Of a stretch of 64,000 nucleotides of DNA, positions 25,374 to 34,967 are shown piece by piece. Below the pieces are notes generated by a model that had not been told where the DNA came from, did no database searches, and saw nothing but the letters and a program-made list of their open reading frames with translations. The position numbers and the translations under genes are program-made. Source of the stretch: DAHUYF01 sp035945115 (GTDB lineage Bacteria; Pseudomonadota; Alphaproteobacteria; ATCC43930; CGMCC-115725); NCBI GenBank assembly GCA_035945115.1, contig DASZAN010000029.1, positions 1 to 64,000 on the forward strand. The letters are read 5' to 3'. Numbering within the stretch: the stretch's first letter is position 1; each line of letters opens with the position of its first letter.

Positions 25374-26033
25374 CTAAAGAATGCCGTACTTCGCAAACAC
25401 CGCGGCCAGGCTCTCGCCGGCCTGAAGGTCGCGCAAGGTGTTGCGCTCGCCGGCGATCTTTTCGAAGGCGAGCGCCAGCACATCGGCTTCGACCGCTTGC
25501 GGCACGACGACGACGCCATCGGCGTCGCCGAAGACGAGATCGCCGGGCGCCACGGCGATGCCGGCGCATTCGATCGGCACGTCGATCGCTTTGACGACGC
25601 CGCGCCCCTTGGAATCGAGTGGCGCGATGCCGCCATGGAAGACCGGGAATTTCATCGCGCGGATCGCCTTGATGTCGCGCACGCCACCATCCATCAGCGT
25701 GCCCGCGGCACCGCGCACCTTGGCCGCGGTCGAGAGCAACTCGCCCCAGGGCGCGATGCGGCCGGAAGCGCCGCAGGCGAAGACGGGAATTTCGCCGGGC
25801 TTCAGGCTGTCGATGAGCGCGATCTCGAGCGCATAGGGATTTTCGCCCGACGCCACCGAATAGACATCCATGTATAGCGCCGTGCGGGCGCGGCCGACCA
25901 TGACGAGATCGTCGTCGAGCGGTCGAATGCGCGGCGGCAGCGCCTGGTCGCGCACGCCCACCTGATCGAGGCAATCGGAGAGGATGGAGCAGAAGAGTTT
26001 TTCGGCGAGATCGGCGAGTGAAGGAGTGGGCAT
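25374..26033 (-). CDS. RraA-like / HMG aldolase family protein (second copy)
   Basis: A 219-residue paralogue of the protein at 1619-2338. It has the Arg-Asp pair of metal-dependent HMG/CHA aldolases in TLMDGGVRDIKAIR, and the VVFGDADGVVVVP-type C-terminal motif (seen as LVFGDADGVVVVPQ). ATG at 26033 gives MPTPSLADL. It is the last gene of a Dpp-type ABC operon, 13 bases after the ATPase stop, so its substrate is probably derived from what that transporter imports. RNase E regulation is less likely in this context. Confidence 0.83.
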   Translation of the reverse strand: MPTPSLADLAEKLFCSILSDCLDQVGVRDQALPPRIRPLDDDLVMVGRARTALYMDVYSVASGENPYALEIALIDSLKPGEIPVFACGASGRIAPWGELLSTAAKVRGAAGTLMDGGVRDIKAIRAMKFPVFHGGIAPLDSKGRGVVKAIDVPIECAGIAVAPGDLVFGDADGVVVVPQAVEADVLALAFEKIAGERNTLRDLQAGESLAAVFAKYGIL

Positions 26034-26046
26034 GGCGGGAAACTCC

Positions 26047-27047
<1,001 letters not shown>

Positions 27048-27048
<1 letters not shown>

Positions 27049-27944
27049 CACGCCGCGCGCTGGCGCGGATCGAGCGCGTCACGGAGCGCATCGCCCAGGA
27101 GATTGGTGCCGAAGACGGCGAGGCTAATGGCGAGACCGGGAAAGATCACCAGCCACGGCGCGGTGCGCACATATTCCGCCGCCGATTCCGAGAGCATGCG
27201 GCCCCAGGAGGGATAAGGCTCGGGAATGCCGAGCCCGAGGAAGGAGAGCGAGGCTTCCGTCAAGATCGCCGATCCCAGCTGCGCCGTTGCCAGCACGATG
27301 AGCGGCGCCAGGGTGTTCGGCAGCACATGGCGAAGCGCGATGCGGAGCTCGCTCATCCCCACCGCGCGCGCCGCCTCGACGAAGGGCAGCTCCTTCAACG
27401 CCAGCGTGTTGGCGCGGATGACCCGCGCCACATAGGGGATGAGCGGGATGGAGATGGCGATGACCGTATTTTGCAGCGACGGCCCGAGCGAGGCCGCCAT
27501 GATGAGCGCGAGCACCAGGAGCGGCAGCGCCTGCAAGATGTCGACGAGGCGTTGCGCCGCGAGATCGATCGCGCCGCCGAGATAACCCGAGGTAAGCCCG
27601 AGCGCGACGCCGAGCACCGAGCCGAGAAAGGTCGAGCCCAGCCCCACCATCAGCGAGATGCGCGCGCCATGGACGATGCGGCTATAGACGTCGCGGCCGA
27701 GGAAGTCGGCGCCCAGCCAATGCGCCGCACTCGGCCGCGCCAGCGACAGCGCCGCATTGGTCGAGAGCGGATCCCACACCGTGACGGCGCCGGCGAAGAT
27801 CGCGGCGAAGACGAAGACCGCCATGATGACGGCGCCCGCCGCGCCCAGGGGGTAACGGCGGAGGAGGAAGCGGGTGGTTGTCCAGGCGCCTTTCTCGCGG
27901 GTGCTCGATTGGTCCGCCGCCGGCGACGTCGGAACCGCCGTCAC
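27048..27944 (-). CDS. Dipeptide-type ABC transporter permease (DppC type)
   Basis: A 298-residue permease with an N-terminal cytoplasmic stretch, then hydrophobic segments from about residue 34. DppC-type features include HWLGADFLGRDVYSRIVHGA and the coupling-loop block EAARAVGMSELRIALRHVLP. It starts with GTG at 27944, just inside the edge of a palindromic repeat. It pairs with the DppB-type permease at 28095-29039. Confidence 0.92.
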
Positions 27945-27946
27945 AG

Positions 27947-28068
27947 AAGCCCCCTCACCCTGTCCCTCTCCCCGGTGGGGAGAGGGGACGCTCGGCGCCG
28001 TTGTTGCCCCTCTCCCCTCGGGGAGAGGAAGGGGCCGATCGCGCAGCGATGGGAAGGTGAGGGGGCTT
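27947..28068. repeat. Palindromic intergenic repeat inside the Dpp operon
   Basis: Perfect 13-base outer arms AAGCCCCCTCACC (27947-27959) and GGTGAGGGGGCTT (28056-28068), with two inner hairpins of the CTCTCCCC/GGGGAGAG kind. It separates the two permease genes of one operon and would fold as a long hairpin in the transcript, possibly tuning expression of downstream genes. Confidence 0.8.
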
Positions 28069-28094
28069 GCGCCGCAGAACGCAAAGTTCGGGTG

Positions 28095-29039
28095 CTACGC
28101 ATACCGGATCCGCGGGTCGAGGGCGGCGTAGAGGAGGTCGACGAGGAAATTGACGCTGACCACCACCACGGCGATGAACATCACCAGGTTCTGCACGATC
28201 GGATAATCGCGCCAGCGGATGCTTTCGACGAGAAAGCGCGCGACACCGGGAATGTTGAAGACGGTCTCGGTTACGACGAGCCCGCCCATGAGGAACGCCG
28301 CCTCGATGCCGATCACCGTGACGAGCGGCAAGAGCGCGTTCCGGAGCGCATGGCGATATGTCACGACCCGCTCCGGCGCGCCTTTGGCGCGAGCGGTGCG
28401 GATGTAATCCTGGCGCAGCACTTCCAGCATGGCCGAGCGCGTCAAGCGCATGAGCAGCGCCGAGCTGCGGAAGCCGACGGCGATGGCGGGCACGCTCAGC
28501 AGCGCGAACTCCCCGGCGAGCGTCTTGGGCGGCTCGGTGTAGATGGGAATGACGCCGATGGCGCTGACGAACGCCATGAGGATGAGAAGGCCGAGCCAGA
28601 AGGCCGGCATCGAGAGGCCGCTGAGGCTGACGACGCGAAAGACGTAGTCGAGCGCCGTGTCCTGGCGCACCGCGCTCGCGATTCCGAGCGGCACGCCGAA
28701 GAGGATCGAGAAGATGAGCGCCAGCGCCGCGAGCTTGGCGGTGACCGGCAGGCGCGGCGCGATCTCCTCGATCGCCGGCCGCTCGGATTTGTAGGAATAG
28801 CCCAGATCGCCTTGCAGCAAGCCGCCGATCCATTGCCCGTACTGCACGACGATCGGACGGTCGAGGCCGAGCTCCGATTCGATCTGCGCCTTCTCCGCAG
28901 GATTGATGAGGCCCGCTGAATCGAAAAGAATGTCGGCGATGTTGCCGGGCACCAGGCGCAGCAGCGCGAAGATGATGACGGAGACGCCGAAGAGCGTCAC
29001 CACCATGAGGACGAGGCGTCGCGCGATATAGGCGGTCAT
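28095..29039 (-). CDS. Dipeptide-type ABC transporter permease (DppB type)
   Basis: A 314-residue permease opening MTAYIARRLVLMVVTLFGVS, the typical DppB first helix, with the family block RTARAKGAPERVVTYRHALRN for ATPase coupling and six predicted membrane segments. ATG at 29039, 22 bases after the stop of the binding protein gene. Inner membrane; works with the DppC-type partner. Confidence 0.93.
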   Translation of the reverse strand: MTAYIARRLVLMVVTLFGVSVIIFALLRLVPGNIADILFDSAGLINPAEKAQIESELGLDRPIVVQYGQWIGGLLQGDLGYSYKSERPAIEEIAPRLPVTAKLAALALIFSILFGVPLGIASAVRQDTALDYVFRVVSLSGLSMPAFWLGLLILMAFVSAIGVIPIYTEPPKTLAGEFALLSVPAIAVGFRSSALLMRLTRSAMLEVLRQDYIRTARAKGAPERVVTYRHALRNALLPLVTVIGIEAAFLMGGLVVTETVFNIPGVARFLVESIRWRDYPIVQNLVMFIAVVVVSVNFLVDLLYAALDPRIRYA

Positions 29040-29061
29040 CGCCTCTCTCCGCGCGGGCTGC

Positions 29062-30654
29062 CTACCGGTCGAGCCACGCGTCTTCGAAGCGGTAGCCGTT
29101 GTAGGAGCTGTTCACCATCATGGTGAAGCCCTTGACCTGCGGCTGCCAACAGGTCGCTTGGCGCGCATGGAAGATGATCGGACGCGCCACGTCTTCCTGC
29201 AGCTTCTTGTCGATCTCCCAGACGAGCGCGCGGCGCTTCGTACGGTCGGTCTCTTGCGATTGCTGATCGAAGAGCGCCTCGAGGTCCTTGTTGCAGTAGT
29301 CGGTGTAATTGCGTTCCGAGCCGCAGGCGTAATTCTCGTAGAAGTTCTGATCGGGATCGTCGACGGAGTTGCCGGTGAGGTTGAGGCCGACGGTATAGTC
29401 CTTGCGCGCCACCTTGGCGAACCAGTTGCCGGTCTCGACCACATCGAGTTCGGCATCGATATAGATCTCTTTGAGCTGATCGATGAGGATGACCGCGGGA
29501 TCGCGATAGACGGCGATGTTGCGCGTCGAGACCTTGACGGGAAGGCGCTTCTCCGGCCCATAGCCCTGTGCCTCCATGAGCTTCCGCGCCTCGGCGCGGT
29601 TCTTGGCGATGTCGGGGCCGTAACCCGGAATCGTCTCGAGCATCTCGCGCGGCATGCCCCAGACGCCTTCGGGCGGCGGCAACATCGAGCCGCCGATATC
29701 GGCCTTGCCTTCGAAGAGAATGTCGATGAAGGCCTTGCGGTCGAGGGCGAGGGCCATGGCGCGGCGGATCGCAGGATTGTCGAAGGGCGGTTTCTCGCGG
29801 TTGACGATGAGATTGGTGCTGACGTTGGTGGGCTTCAACTCGCAGATCGCCTGCGGCGCTTGCGCCTTCACGTCCTTCAGGAGCGGGATGGTCACCTCGG
29901 TCGGAAATGTCATGTCGAATTTGCCGGCGATGAAGGCGAGGATGGCGGTCGAGCGATTGGGGATGATGGTGAACTCGATTCCCTCGAGATAAGGCCGGTC
30001 CTTCCGCCAATACTCGGTGTTGCGCACCACCTTGATCGATTCGTTTTGCTTGAACTCGACGAATTTGAAGGGGCCGGTGCCGATCGGATGCGTGCGCATC
30101 TCCGCGGGCGTGACATGACAGGGATAGACCGGCGAGTATCCCGAGGCGAGGAGCGACAGCAGCGCCGGCTGCGACCGCTTCAGCACGAAGCTCACGGCAT
30201 AATCACCGTCCGTGGTGATGTCCTCGACATTCTTGTACCAGCCTTCGCGCGGATTCTTGCGGAACTTCGCTTTCGCCTTCCCCATCAGCATGTCCCAGGT
30301 GCATTTGACGTCGCGGCTGGTGAAGGGCTTGCCGTCATGCCATTTGACGCCCTGGCGGAGTGCGAAGGTGAGCTTGGTGTTGTCCGGGCTCCACGCCCAG
30401 CTCGTGGCAAGCTCCGGCACGATCGTGTCGGGACTGTTCTGCGGCACATCCTGGCGGAAGATCACGAGGTTGTTGAAGACGGGCATGAACGGCGCATTCG
30501 TGGAGAACGTCGCCTCCTCATGAATGGACGCGCTCGCCGGGCTGTCGCGGTGATAGATCTTGAGGATGCCGCCGTGCTTCGGCTCTTCAGCGAGTGCCGG
30601 CGCGATCAGAGTAAGCGAGAGCAAAATGGCGGCGGATAGCCAACGCGCGTGCAT
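29062..30654 (-). CDS. Peptide-type ABC transporter substrate-binding protein
   Basis: A 530-residue family-5 extracellular solute-binding protein (DppA/OppA group). Signal peptide MHARWLSAAILLSLTLIAPA then LAEEPKHGGILKIYHRDSPA. Family blocks include TFALRQGVKWHDGKPFTSRD and RRAMALALDRKAFI. The ATG at 30654 has GGGAGG five bases upstream. It heads the operon binding protein, DppB, DppC, DppF, RraA-like. Besides peptides, members bind opines, glutathione, sugars and nickel; the aldolase-like gene at the end hints at a small organic acid conjugate. Confidence 0.9.
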   Translation of the reverse strand: MHARWLSAAILLSLTLIAPALAEEPKHGGILKIYHRDSPASASIHEEATFSTNAPFMPVFNNLVIFRQDVPQNSPDTIVPELATSWAWSPDNTKLTFALRQGVKWHDGKPFTSRDVKCTWDMLMGKAKAKFRKNPREGWYKNVEDITTDGDYAVSFVLKRSQPALLSLLASGYSPVYPCHVTPAEMRTHPIGTGPFKFVEFKQNESIKVVRNTEYWRKDRPYLEGIEFTIIPNRSTAILAFIAGKFDMTFPTEVTIPLLKDVKAQAPQAICELKPTNVSTNLIVNREKPPFDNPAIRRAMALALDRKAFIDILFEGKADIGGSMLPPPEGVWGMPREMLETIPGYGPDIAKNRAEARKLMEAQGYGPEKRLPVKVSTRNIAVYRDPAVILIDQLKEIYIDAELDVVETGNWFAKVARKDYTVGLNLTGNSVDDPDQNFYENYACGSERNYTDYCNKDLEALFDQQSQETDRTKRRALVWEIDKKLQEDVARPIIFHARQATCWQPQVKGFTMMVNSSYNGYRFEDAWLDR

Positions 30655-30742
30655 CACTGCCTCCCTGTTACTCTTCTTCTTTACACCGGCGCCGAGCTTA
30701 GCACAGCTCGAGCTCGCGCCGCGATGGTTGCGGTCTGTCTAC

Positions 30743-30835
30743 GCGTCCTTCGACAAGCTCAGAATGAGGCTCTTTCTTCGCGGCCCTGGTAGATGCCCGA
30801 CCCGATCTTCCTCATCCTGACCTGTCGAAGGACGC
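30743..30835. repeat. Palindromic intergenic repeat
   Basis: Perfect 13-base arms GCGTCCTTCGACA (30743-30755) and TGTCGAAGGACGC (30823-30835), with inner complementary AGCTCAGAATGAGG and CCTCATCCTGACCT. It lies between the Dpp operon start and the acyl-CoA dehydrogenase stop. Another dispersed family, distinct from the neighbouring palindromes. Confidence 0.8.
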
Positions 30836-30858
30836 ACAATCTCAATGCGGCGCGATCG

Positions 30859-32025
30859 TCAATGAAACGCGCCACCCAGCAGATCGCGCGCCAGGATGAG
30901 GCGCTGCACTTCGCTCGGGCCTTCGCCGATGCGGCGGATGCGCATCTCGCGGTACCATCGCTCGAGCGGCAAATCCTTGGTCATGCCGTAGCCGCCATGG
31001 ATTTGCATGGCGCGGTCGACGACGCGGCCGCCCGCTTCGCTGGCGACGAGCTTCGCCATCGCCGCGTCGCTGCGGAAGGGTTCGCCGCGCTCGGCCTTGT
31101 GCGCGGCTTCGAGCGTCAGCCACAGGCTGGTTTTGATGTCGATCTCGTTGTCGACGATCATCCATTGGATCGCCTGGCGTGTCGCAAGGGGCGCGCCAAA
31201 GGTGCGGCGGAGCTTCGCATACTCGATCGCCATCTCCTGTGCCTTGATGGCGATGCCGATGCACGCTGCCGCATAGGGGATGCGCTGCCGGCTCAGGCGG
31301 TCGTTGGCGATGCCAAACCCTTTGTTGACCTCGCCCAGCACGTTGCGATGCGGCACGCGCATGTCGTCGAATTGCAGCTCGGTCGCATAATGACTCGAGC
31401 GCAGCGTGTGGACGACGCGGCGGACGTGGAAGCCGGGCGTATCGGTATCGACGATGAAGCAGGTGACGCCGTCGCGGCCTTTGCTCGCATCGGTGCGGGC
31501 GAAGACGACGCCGAATTGCGCGCGATCGGCGCCGCTGATGAAGATCTTGGCGCCGTTCAGCACCCAATGATCGCCGTCGCGCACCGCGCGCGTCTCGATG
31601 GCGCGGGCGGGATCGCTGCCGCCCGCGGGCTCGGTCAAGCCGAAGAAGCCGCGCTTCTCGCCGCGCAGCATGGGAAAGAGATAGCGCTCCTTCTGCTCCT
31701 CATTGGCTTCGTAGAGCTGCGCCAGGCCCGCGGTGCCGAAGACGCCGTAGCAGGGCGCGTAGAGTCCGGCGCGATGCTGCGACATCTCGATTGCCATCAA
31801 GGTGCGGGTGACGAGGTCGACGCCCGGGCCGCCATACTCCCGGGGAATGTCGAGTCCCCAGAAGCCCATTGCCTTCACCGTGGCGCTGAGTCGCGCGAAG
31901 TCCGCCCCGGAGAGCTCGTCCGCGTCGGGATCGAGCGCGGCTTCGAGCGGCACGATCTCTTCGCGCACGAAGCGCCGCACTTGCGCGATGATGAGCTTTT
32001 GCTCTTGGGTGAGCTCGAGGTCCAT
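30859..32025 (-). CDS. Acyl-CoA dehydrogenase
   Basis: A 388-residue flavoprotein that introduces the alpha-beta double bond in an acyl-CoA and passes electrons to ETF. The family order is complete: helical N-domain, FFGLTEPAGGSDPARAIET (FAD/substrate loop), QIHGGYGMTKDLPLERWYR, and IGEGPSEVQ, where the Glu is in the catalytic-base position of MCAD-type enzymes. It starts at ATG 32025, two bases after the stop of the small gene before it, and is the third gene of a crotonase / small protein / dehydrogenase run. Chain length specificity is not readable. Confidence 0.93.
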   Translation of the reverse strand: MDLELTQEQKLIIAQVRRFVREEIVPLEAALDPDADELSGADFARLSATVKAMGFWGLDIPREYGGPGVDLVTRTLMAIEMSQHRAGLYAPCYGVFGTAGLAQLYEANEEQKERYLFPMLRGEKRGFFGLTEPAGGSDPARAIETRAVRDGDHWVLNGAKIFISGADRAQFGVVFARTDASKGRDGVTCFIVDTDTPGFHVRRVVHTLRSSHYATELQFDDMRVPHRNVLGEVNKGFGIANDRLSRQRIPYAAACIGIAIKAQEMAIEYAKLRRTFGAPLATRQAIQWMIVDNEIDIKTSLWLTLEAAHKAERGEPFRSDAAMAKLVASEAGGRVVDRAMQIHGGYGMTKDLPLERWYREMRIRRIGEGPSEVQRLILARDLLGGAFH

Positions 32026-32027
32026 GA

Positions 32028-32360
32028 CTAGAGCGGGCTAAGCCGTCCGAGCCGCCTCTCCTCGCCGCGATTGCCATCCGGCACTGCGCCGTGATCGGCG
32101 ACATGCAGCATCAGCAGCTCCTGATGACGCGTCAAATACTGCATCGTCACCTCTGTGCGGAACCGCCGCGCGTCGGGCGCGCGGCCGCGCGCCTGCGCCA
32201 CCTCGCTGCGCAAGCCGAAGAGCGAGCGACCGCCGGCATAGCCGATATAGAGGACGCGCCCCAAATCGTCGGCGAGCTCGAAAACGCCGAGTTGGCCCGG
32301 AAGCGTCGCGATCGCCTCGCTCGTGAGCGGCTGCCACCGCTTCGTGAGGCGGATCGCCAT
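32028..32360 (-). CDS. Small GIY-YIG-like protein of unknown function
   Basis: A 110-residue soluble protein. The phrases LPGQLGVFEL and RVLYIGYAGGRSLFGL resemble the GIY and YIG strands of that nuclease fold, but the later catalytic Arg/Glu pattern is not clear, so nuclease activity is doubtful. Its ATG shares one base with the crotonase stop (TGATG) and its own stop is two bases before the acyl-CoA dehydrogenase start, so the three are translationally tied. This fixed place suggests a role linked to the acyl-CoA enzymes. I do not recognise a characterised homologue. Confidence 0.7.
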   Translation of the reverse strand: MAIRLTKRWQPLTSEAIATLPGQLGVFELADDLGRVLYIGYAGGRSLFGLRSEVAQARGRAPDARRFRTEVTMQYLTRHQELLMLHVADHGAVPDGNRGEERRLGRLSPL

Positions 32361-33109
32361 CAGCGTCCCTCAAAGCGCGCCGCGCGGCGCTCGAGCCGCG
32401 CCGCCACACCCTCCTTGGCATCGGCACTCTCTCGCACCTCGGCGAGGAGGCGGTCGATGTCGTCATGGGGAATGCCGTCGCGGAATTGCATCTCGCGCAA
32501 GATGAGCGCCTTCATGGCGCGCATCGAGAGCGGCGCGTTGGCGGCAAGCCGCGCCAGCACCGCCTCGGCGGCCGTCTCGAGCGCATCGGGCTCGGCGAGA
32601 TGAGCGATGATGCCGAGCTCGTAGAGACGCCGCGCCGGCAACGGGTCGCCCAGCAGCAGGATCTGCCGCGTGATCGCCGGACCTGCGGCGTCGAGCAGCT
32701 TCTTGACCAGGAACCAGCTCGGCACCAAGCCGATCTGCGCCAGCGACATGCCGAAGCGCGCGCCGCTGCTGGCGACGACGATGTCGCAGTGGAGCGCCAG
32801 CTCGTTGCCGCCGGCGATGGCATCGCCTTGCACCACCGCCACCACCGGCAGGGGATAAGTTTCGACCGCATGGAGGACACGCTCGATGGGCGCCGCCCCC
32901 ATGCCTTCGCGCGCGCGAAGATCGAGCCCGGCGCAGAAGACCGGTCCCGCCGCGCGAATGACGGCCGCACGCTCCTCGGCGCCGGGCGGCTCGGCAAAGG
33001 CGCCGGCGATGCCGTCCAGCATCTCGCGGTCGAGCGCATTGCGCTTCTCCGGCCGGTTGAGCAGCACGTGCCTGAGCGCGCCGTCGATCCGCCATTCCAC
33101 TTTGGCCAT
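32360..33109 (-). CDS. Enoyl-CoA hydratase/isomerase family protein
   Basis: A 249-residue crotonase-fold protein. The oxyanion-hole segments are present (AAGPVFCAGLDL and GDAIAGGNELAL, the latter with the first glutamate). The usual second catalytic Glu in the FG.PE..LG motif is absent: the sequence reads FGMSLAQIGL, with Leu in that position. A classical hydratase is therefore unlikely; isomerase, hydrolase or decarboxylase chemistry is possible. ATG at 33109 is chosen; upstream in-frame codons lie in the regulatory region shared with the divergent FNR-type gene. Confidence 0.85.
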   Translation of the reverse strand: MAKVEWRIDGALRHVLLNRPEKRNALDREMLDGIAGAFAEPPGAEERAAVIRAAGPVFCAGLDLRAREGMGAAPIERVLHAVETYPLPVVAVVQGDAIAGGNELALHCDIVVASSGARFGMSLAQIGLVPSWFLVKKLLDAAGPAITRQILLLGDPLPARRLYELGIIAHLAEPDALETAAEAVLARLAANAPLSMRAMKALILREMQFRDGIPHDDIDRLLAEVRESADAKEGVAARLERRAARFEGR

Positions 33110-33189
33110 GGTGGCGCCGATGATGCGGGTTCGAGGTGATCTGTGCAACTGCCGCAGGACGCACGGCGTCCATGCATCTGTCCGCGGCA

Positions 33190-33209
33190 TACGTAGAATC
33201 CCCTAGGTA
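33190..33209. promoter_or_regulatory. Candidate FixJ-type site upstream of the FNR-type gene
   Basis: TACGTAGAATCCCCTAGGTA is an inverted repeat with 7-base arms (one mismatch) and a six-base spacer. The left arm, read with the preceding base, matches seven of eight positions of the FixJ consensus GTAMGTAG that I recall from Sinorhizobium meliloti. It lies 43-62 bases before the FNR-type ATG. A FixJ-type regulator is encoded at 38986-39615. Assignment is inference. Confidence 0.4.
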
Positions 33210-33251
33210 CAACTCCGAATTTTCGCGCCCGCCGGGCCTGCCGATACTGCC

Positions 33252-34028
33252 ATGGTCGTCAAATTAACCATGGGTGCCGCCATGTCGCTCGCTCTCGCCG
33301 TCGCCAGCGCCCCCAGCCGGATCGCCGCGCCCGCCAAGGCACATGCCTGCGCCACTTGTGCGGCGCGCACGCTCAGCATCTGCGGCGCCATGCGCGAGGA
33401 GGATCTCGGCCGGCTCGCCATCATCCGCGCCTCCCAGACCGTGGAGTCCGGCAGGACCTTCCTCGAGGAAGGAGAGCCCGCCACACACTTCTTCAACATC
33501 ATCGCAGGTGCCGTGAAGGTCTATAAGCTCATGGCCGATGGCCGACGCCAGATCACCGGCTTTCTCTTTGCCGGCGACCTCCTGGGCCTCGCCTTCAATG
33601 ATAGCTACACTTACAGCGCCGAGGCGATCACGCCGGTGCGCATCTGCCGCTTCGCGCGCAAACCGCTCGAGCGGCTCCTCGACGAGTTCCCGAAAATGGA
33701 AAAGCGGCTCCTGGTGATGGCATCGAACGAGCTTGCCGCGGCGCAGGCGCAGATGATGCTGCTCGGCCGCAAGACCGCGCATGAGCGGGTGGCGTCCTTC
33801 CTGCTGTCGCTGGCCGAGCGAGAAGAGCGGCTCGGCGCCGAGAGCGACGTGGTGCAATTGCCGATGACCCGCACCGACATCGCCGACTATCTCGGCCTCA
33901 CCACGGAAACCGCGAGCCGCGTTTTCACCAATTTGAAGAAGCGCGGCTATATCGCCCTCGAGAACGGCGGGCGCGTGCGCATCACCGATCGCGACGAGCT
34001 CGAAGAACTCGCGAGCGGCCTCGAATAG
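33252..34028 (+). CDS. Crp/Fnr family oxygen-responsive regulator (FnrN/FixK1 type)
   Basis: A 258-residue transcription factor. The N-terminal cysteines Cys33, Cys36 and Cys44 form CX2CX7C, and Cys132 (VRICRF) is the fourth ligand, the pattern of rhizobial FnrN/FixK1/AadR proteins that hold an O2-labile 4Fe-4S cluster. A cyclic-nucleotide-binding-like barrel spans ~50-150, and the helix-turn-helix at ~205-235 carries Glu219, Ser222 and Arg223 (TETASRVF), which read TTGAT half-sites. The ATG at 33252 is used; ATGs at 33270 and 33282 are alternatives. Two FNR-type boxes in this window are plausible targets. Confidence 0.92.
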   Translation: MVVKLTMGAAMSLALAVASAPSRIAAPAKAHACATCAARTLSICGAMREEDLGRLAIIRASQTVESGRTFLEEGEPATHFFNIIAGAVKVYKLMADGRRQITGFLFAGDLLGLAFNDSYTYSAEAITPVRICRFARKPLERLLDEFPKMEKRLLVMASNELAAAQAQMMLLGRKTAHERVASFLLSLAEREERLGAESDVVQLPMTRTDIADYLGLTTETASRVFTNLKKRGYIALENGGRVRITDRDELEELASGLE

Positions 34029-34043
34029 CGGGATGCCGCCTCC

Positions 34044-34505
34044 TCAGTTCGGTGGCATGGCCGCGAGTTGCTTGCAGAAAAGCCTTGCTTCGCTGTGGTG
34101 ACCGGCCTTGGCGATGGTCTCCGCCAAGCGCCGCTGCGCGCCGTCGATGAGAATGTGCGTGGCGCTGCAGCCGAGCTCGCTCGCCTTCGCTTCCGCCGCG
34201 GTCAAGAGCGCGTTGGCCGCAGCCGCCTCGCCGGTGACGTCGAGCGCGGTGAAGAGATCGACGCTCAGCACCTTGCCGTGACGCAAATGGCGCTCGGTGC
34301 GATAGATGAGAAGACCGCAGAGGTAACCGGCTTCGTTGCGCAAACCCACCGCGCCCGAACGCACGCCTTCCCCTTCGCCGAGCAGACGCGCGGCGAACAT
34401 CCGCCACTGGCCGAATTCGAGCCCCGGAAACGCCGCCTGAACCAAGGGAAAGGCGGGCGGAATGTCCGCCGGGGCGAGCGGCGCGGTGGTGAAAACGCGG
34501 GTCAT
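34044..34505 (-). CDS. GNAT acetyltransferase-like protein
   Basis: A 153-residue cytosolic protein. The order VGLRNEAGYLCGLLIYRTER, then GKVLSVDLFTALDVTGEAAAANALLTAAEAKASELGC, resembles strands beta-4/5 and the CoA-pyrophosphate helix of GNAT N-acetyltransferases, though the classical R/Q-x2-G-x-G/A loop is not sharp. Treated as GNAT-like with moderate certainty. It is convergent with the FNR-type gene (15 bases between stops). An FNR-type box is centred about 41 bases upstream of its ATG. Confidence 0.6.
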   Translation of the reverse strand: MTRVFTTAPLAPADIPPAFPLVQAAFPGLEFGQWRMFAARLLGEGEGVRSGAVGLRNEAGYLCGLLIYRTERHLRHGKVLSVDLFTALDVTGEAAAANALLTAAEAKASELGCSATHILIDGAQRRLAETIAKAGHHSEARLFCKQLAAMPPN

Positions 34506-34539
34506 GGCGTCAATCTATCGCCGCCGCGGAGGGCGCGCG

Positions 34540-34553
34540 TTGACGTGGATCAA
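34540..34553. promoter_or_regulatory. FNR/FixK-type box upstream of the acetyltransferase-like gene
   Basis: TTGACGTGGATCAA matches TTGAT-N4-ATCAA at nine of ten fixed positions (C in place of T in the left arm, a common variant). It lies between the stop of the receiver-only regulator gene and the start of the acetyltransferase-like gene, 35 bases before the latter's ATG, and close to the gene for the FNR-type regulator itself. Confidence 0.6.
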
Positions 34554-34580
34554 CCGCCACCCGCCGGGCCCCCTCCAGTC

Positions 34581-34967
34581 TCAATTGAGCGTTCCGGTTA
34601 AGCGCGCGATGCAGGCGATCAGCGCGTCGGCATCGACTGGTTTGACGAACGTGGCGCGTGCGCCCAGACGTTCCATGGCCTTGAGGCACATCGGCATGGA
34701 GAGTCCGCCGCCGCTGATCGCGACAATCGGCAGCTTCGGAAAGCGGCCGCGGATTTCCCTCAGCACCTCGAAACCATCCATCTCCGGCATAAAGACGTCC
34801 GTGACCACGAGTCCCACCGGGTTGTGCTCGATGTATTGGAGCGCTGCCGCTGCCGCCGTGAACGTGGCGACAGCATAGCCGGCGCGCTCCGTCAAAGTCG
34901 CGAGATAATCGAGATATTCCGAGCTGTCCTCGATGACGACGAGGCGTGCACGGGCTCGCTTTTTCAT
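34581..34967 (-). CDS. Receiver-only response regulator
   Basis: A 128-residue CheY-like protein with no output domain. The acidic pair is in VVIED, the phosphoacceptor is Asp57 in VVTDVFMPEMDG, and Lys109 in FVKPVD completes the site. It probably relays phosphate or binds a partner protein. Divergent from the hybrid histidine kinase gene across a 290-base gap, which makes that kinase its likely partner. Confidence 0.9.
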   Translation of the reverse strand: MKKRARARLVVIEDSSEYLDYLATLTERAGYAVATFTAAAAALQYIEHNPVGLVVTDVFMPEMDGFEVLREIRGRFPKLPIVAISGGGLSMPMCLKAMERLGARATFVKPVDADALIACIARLTGTLN

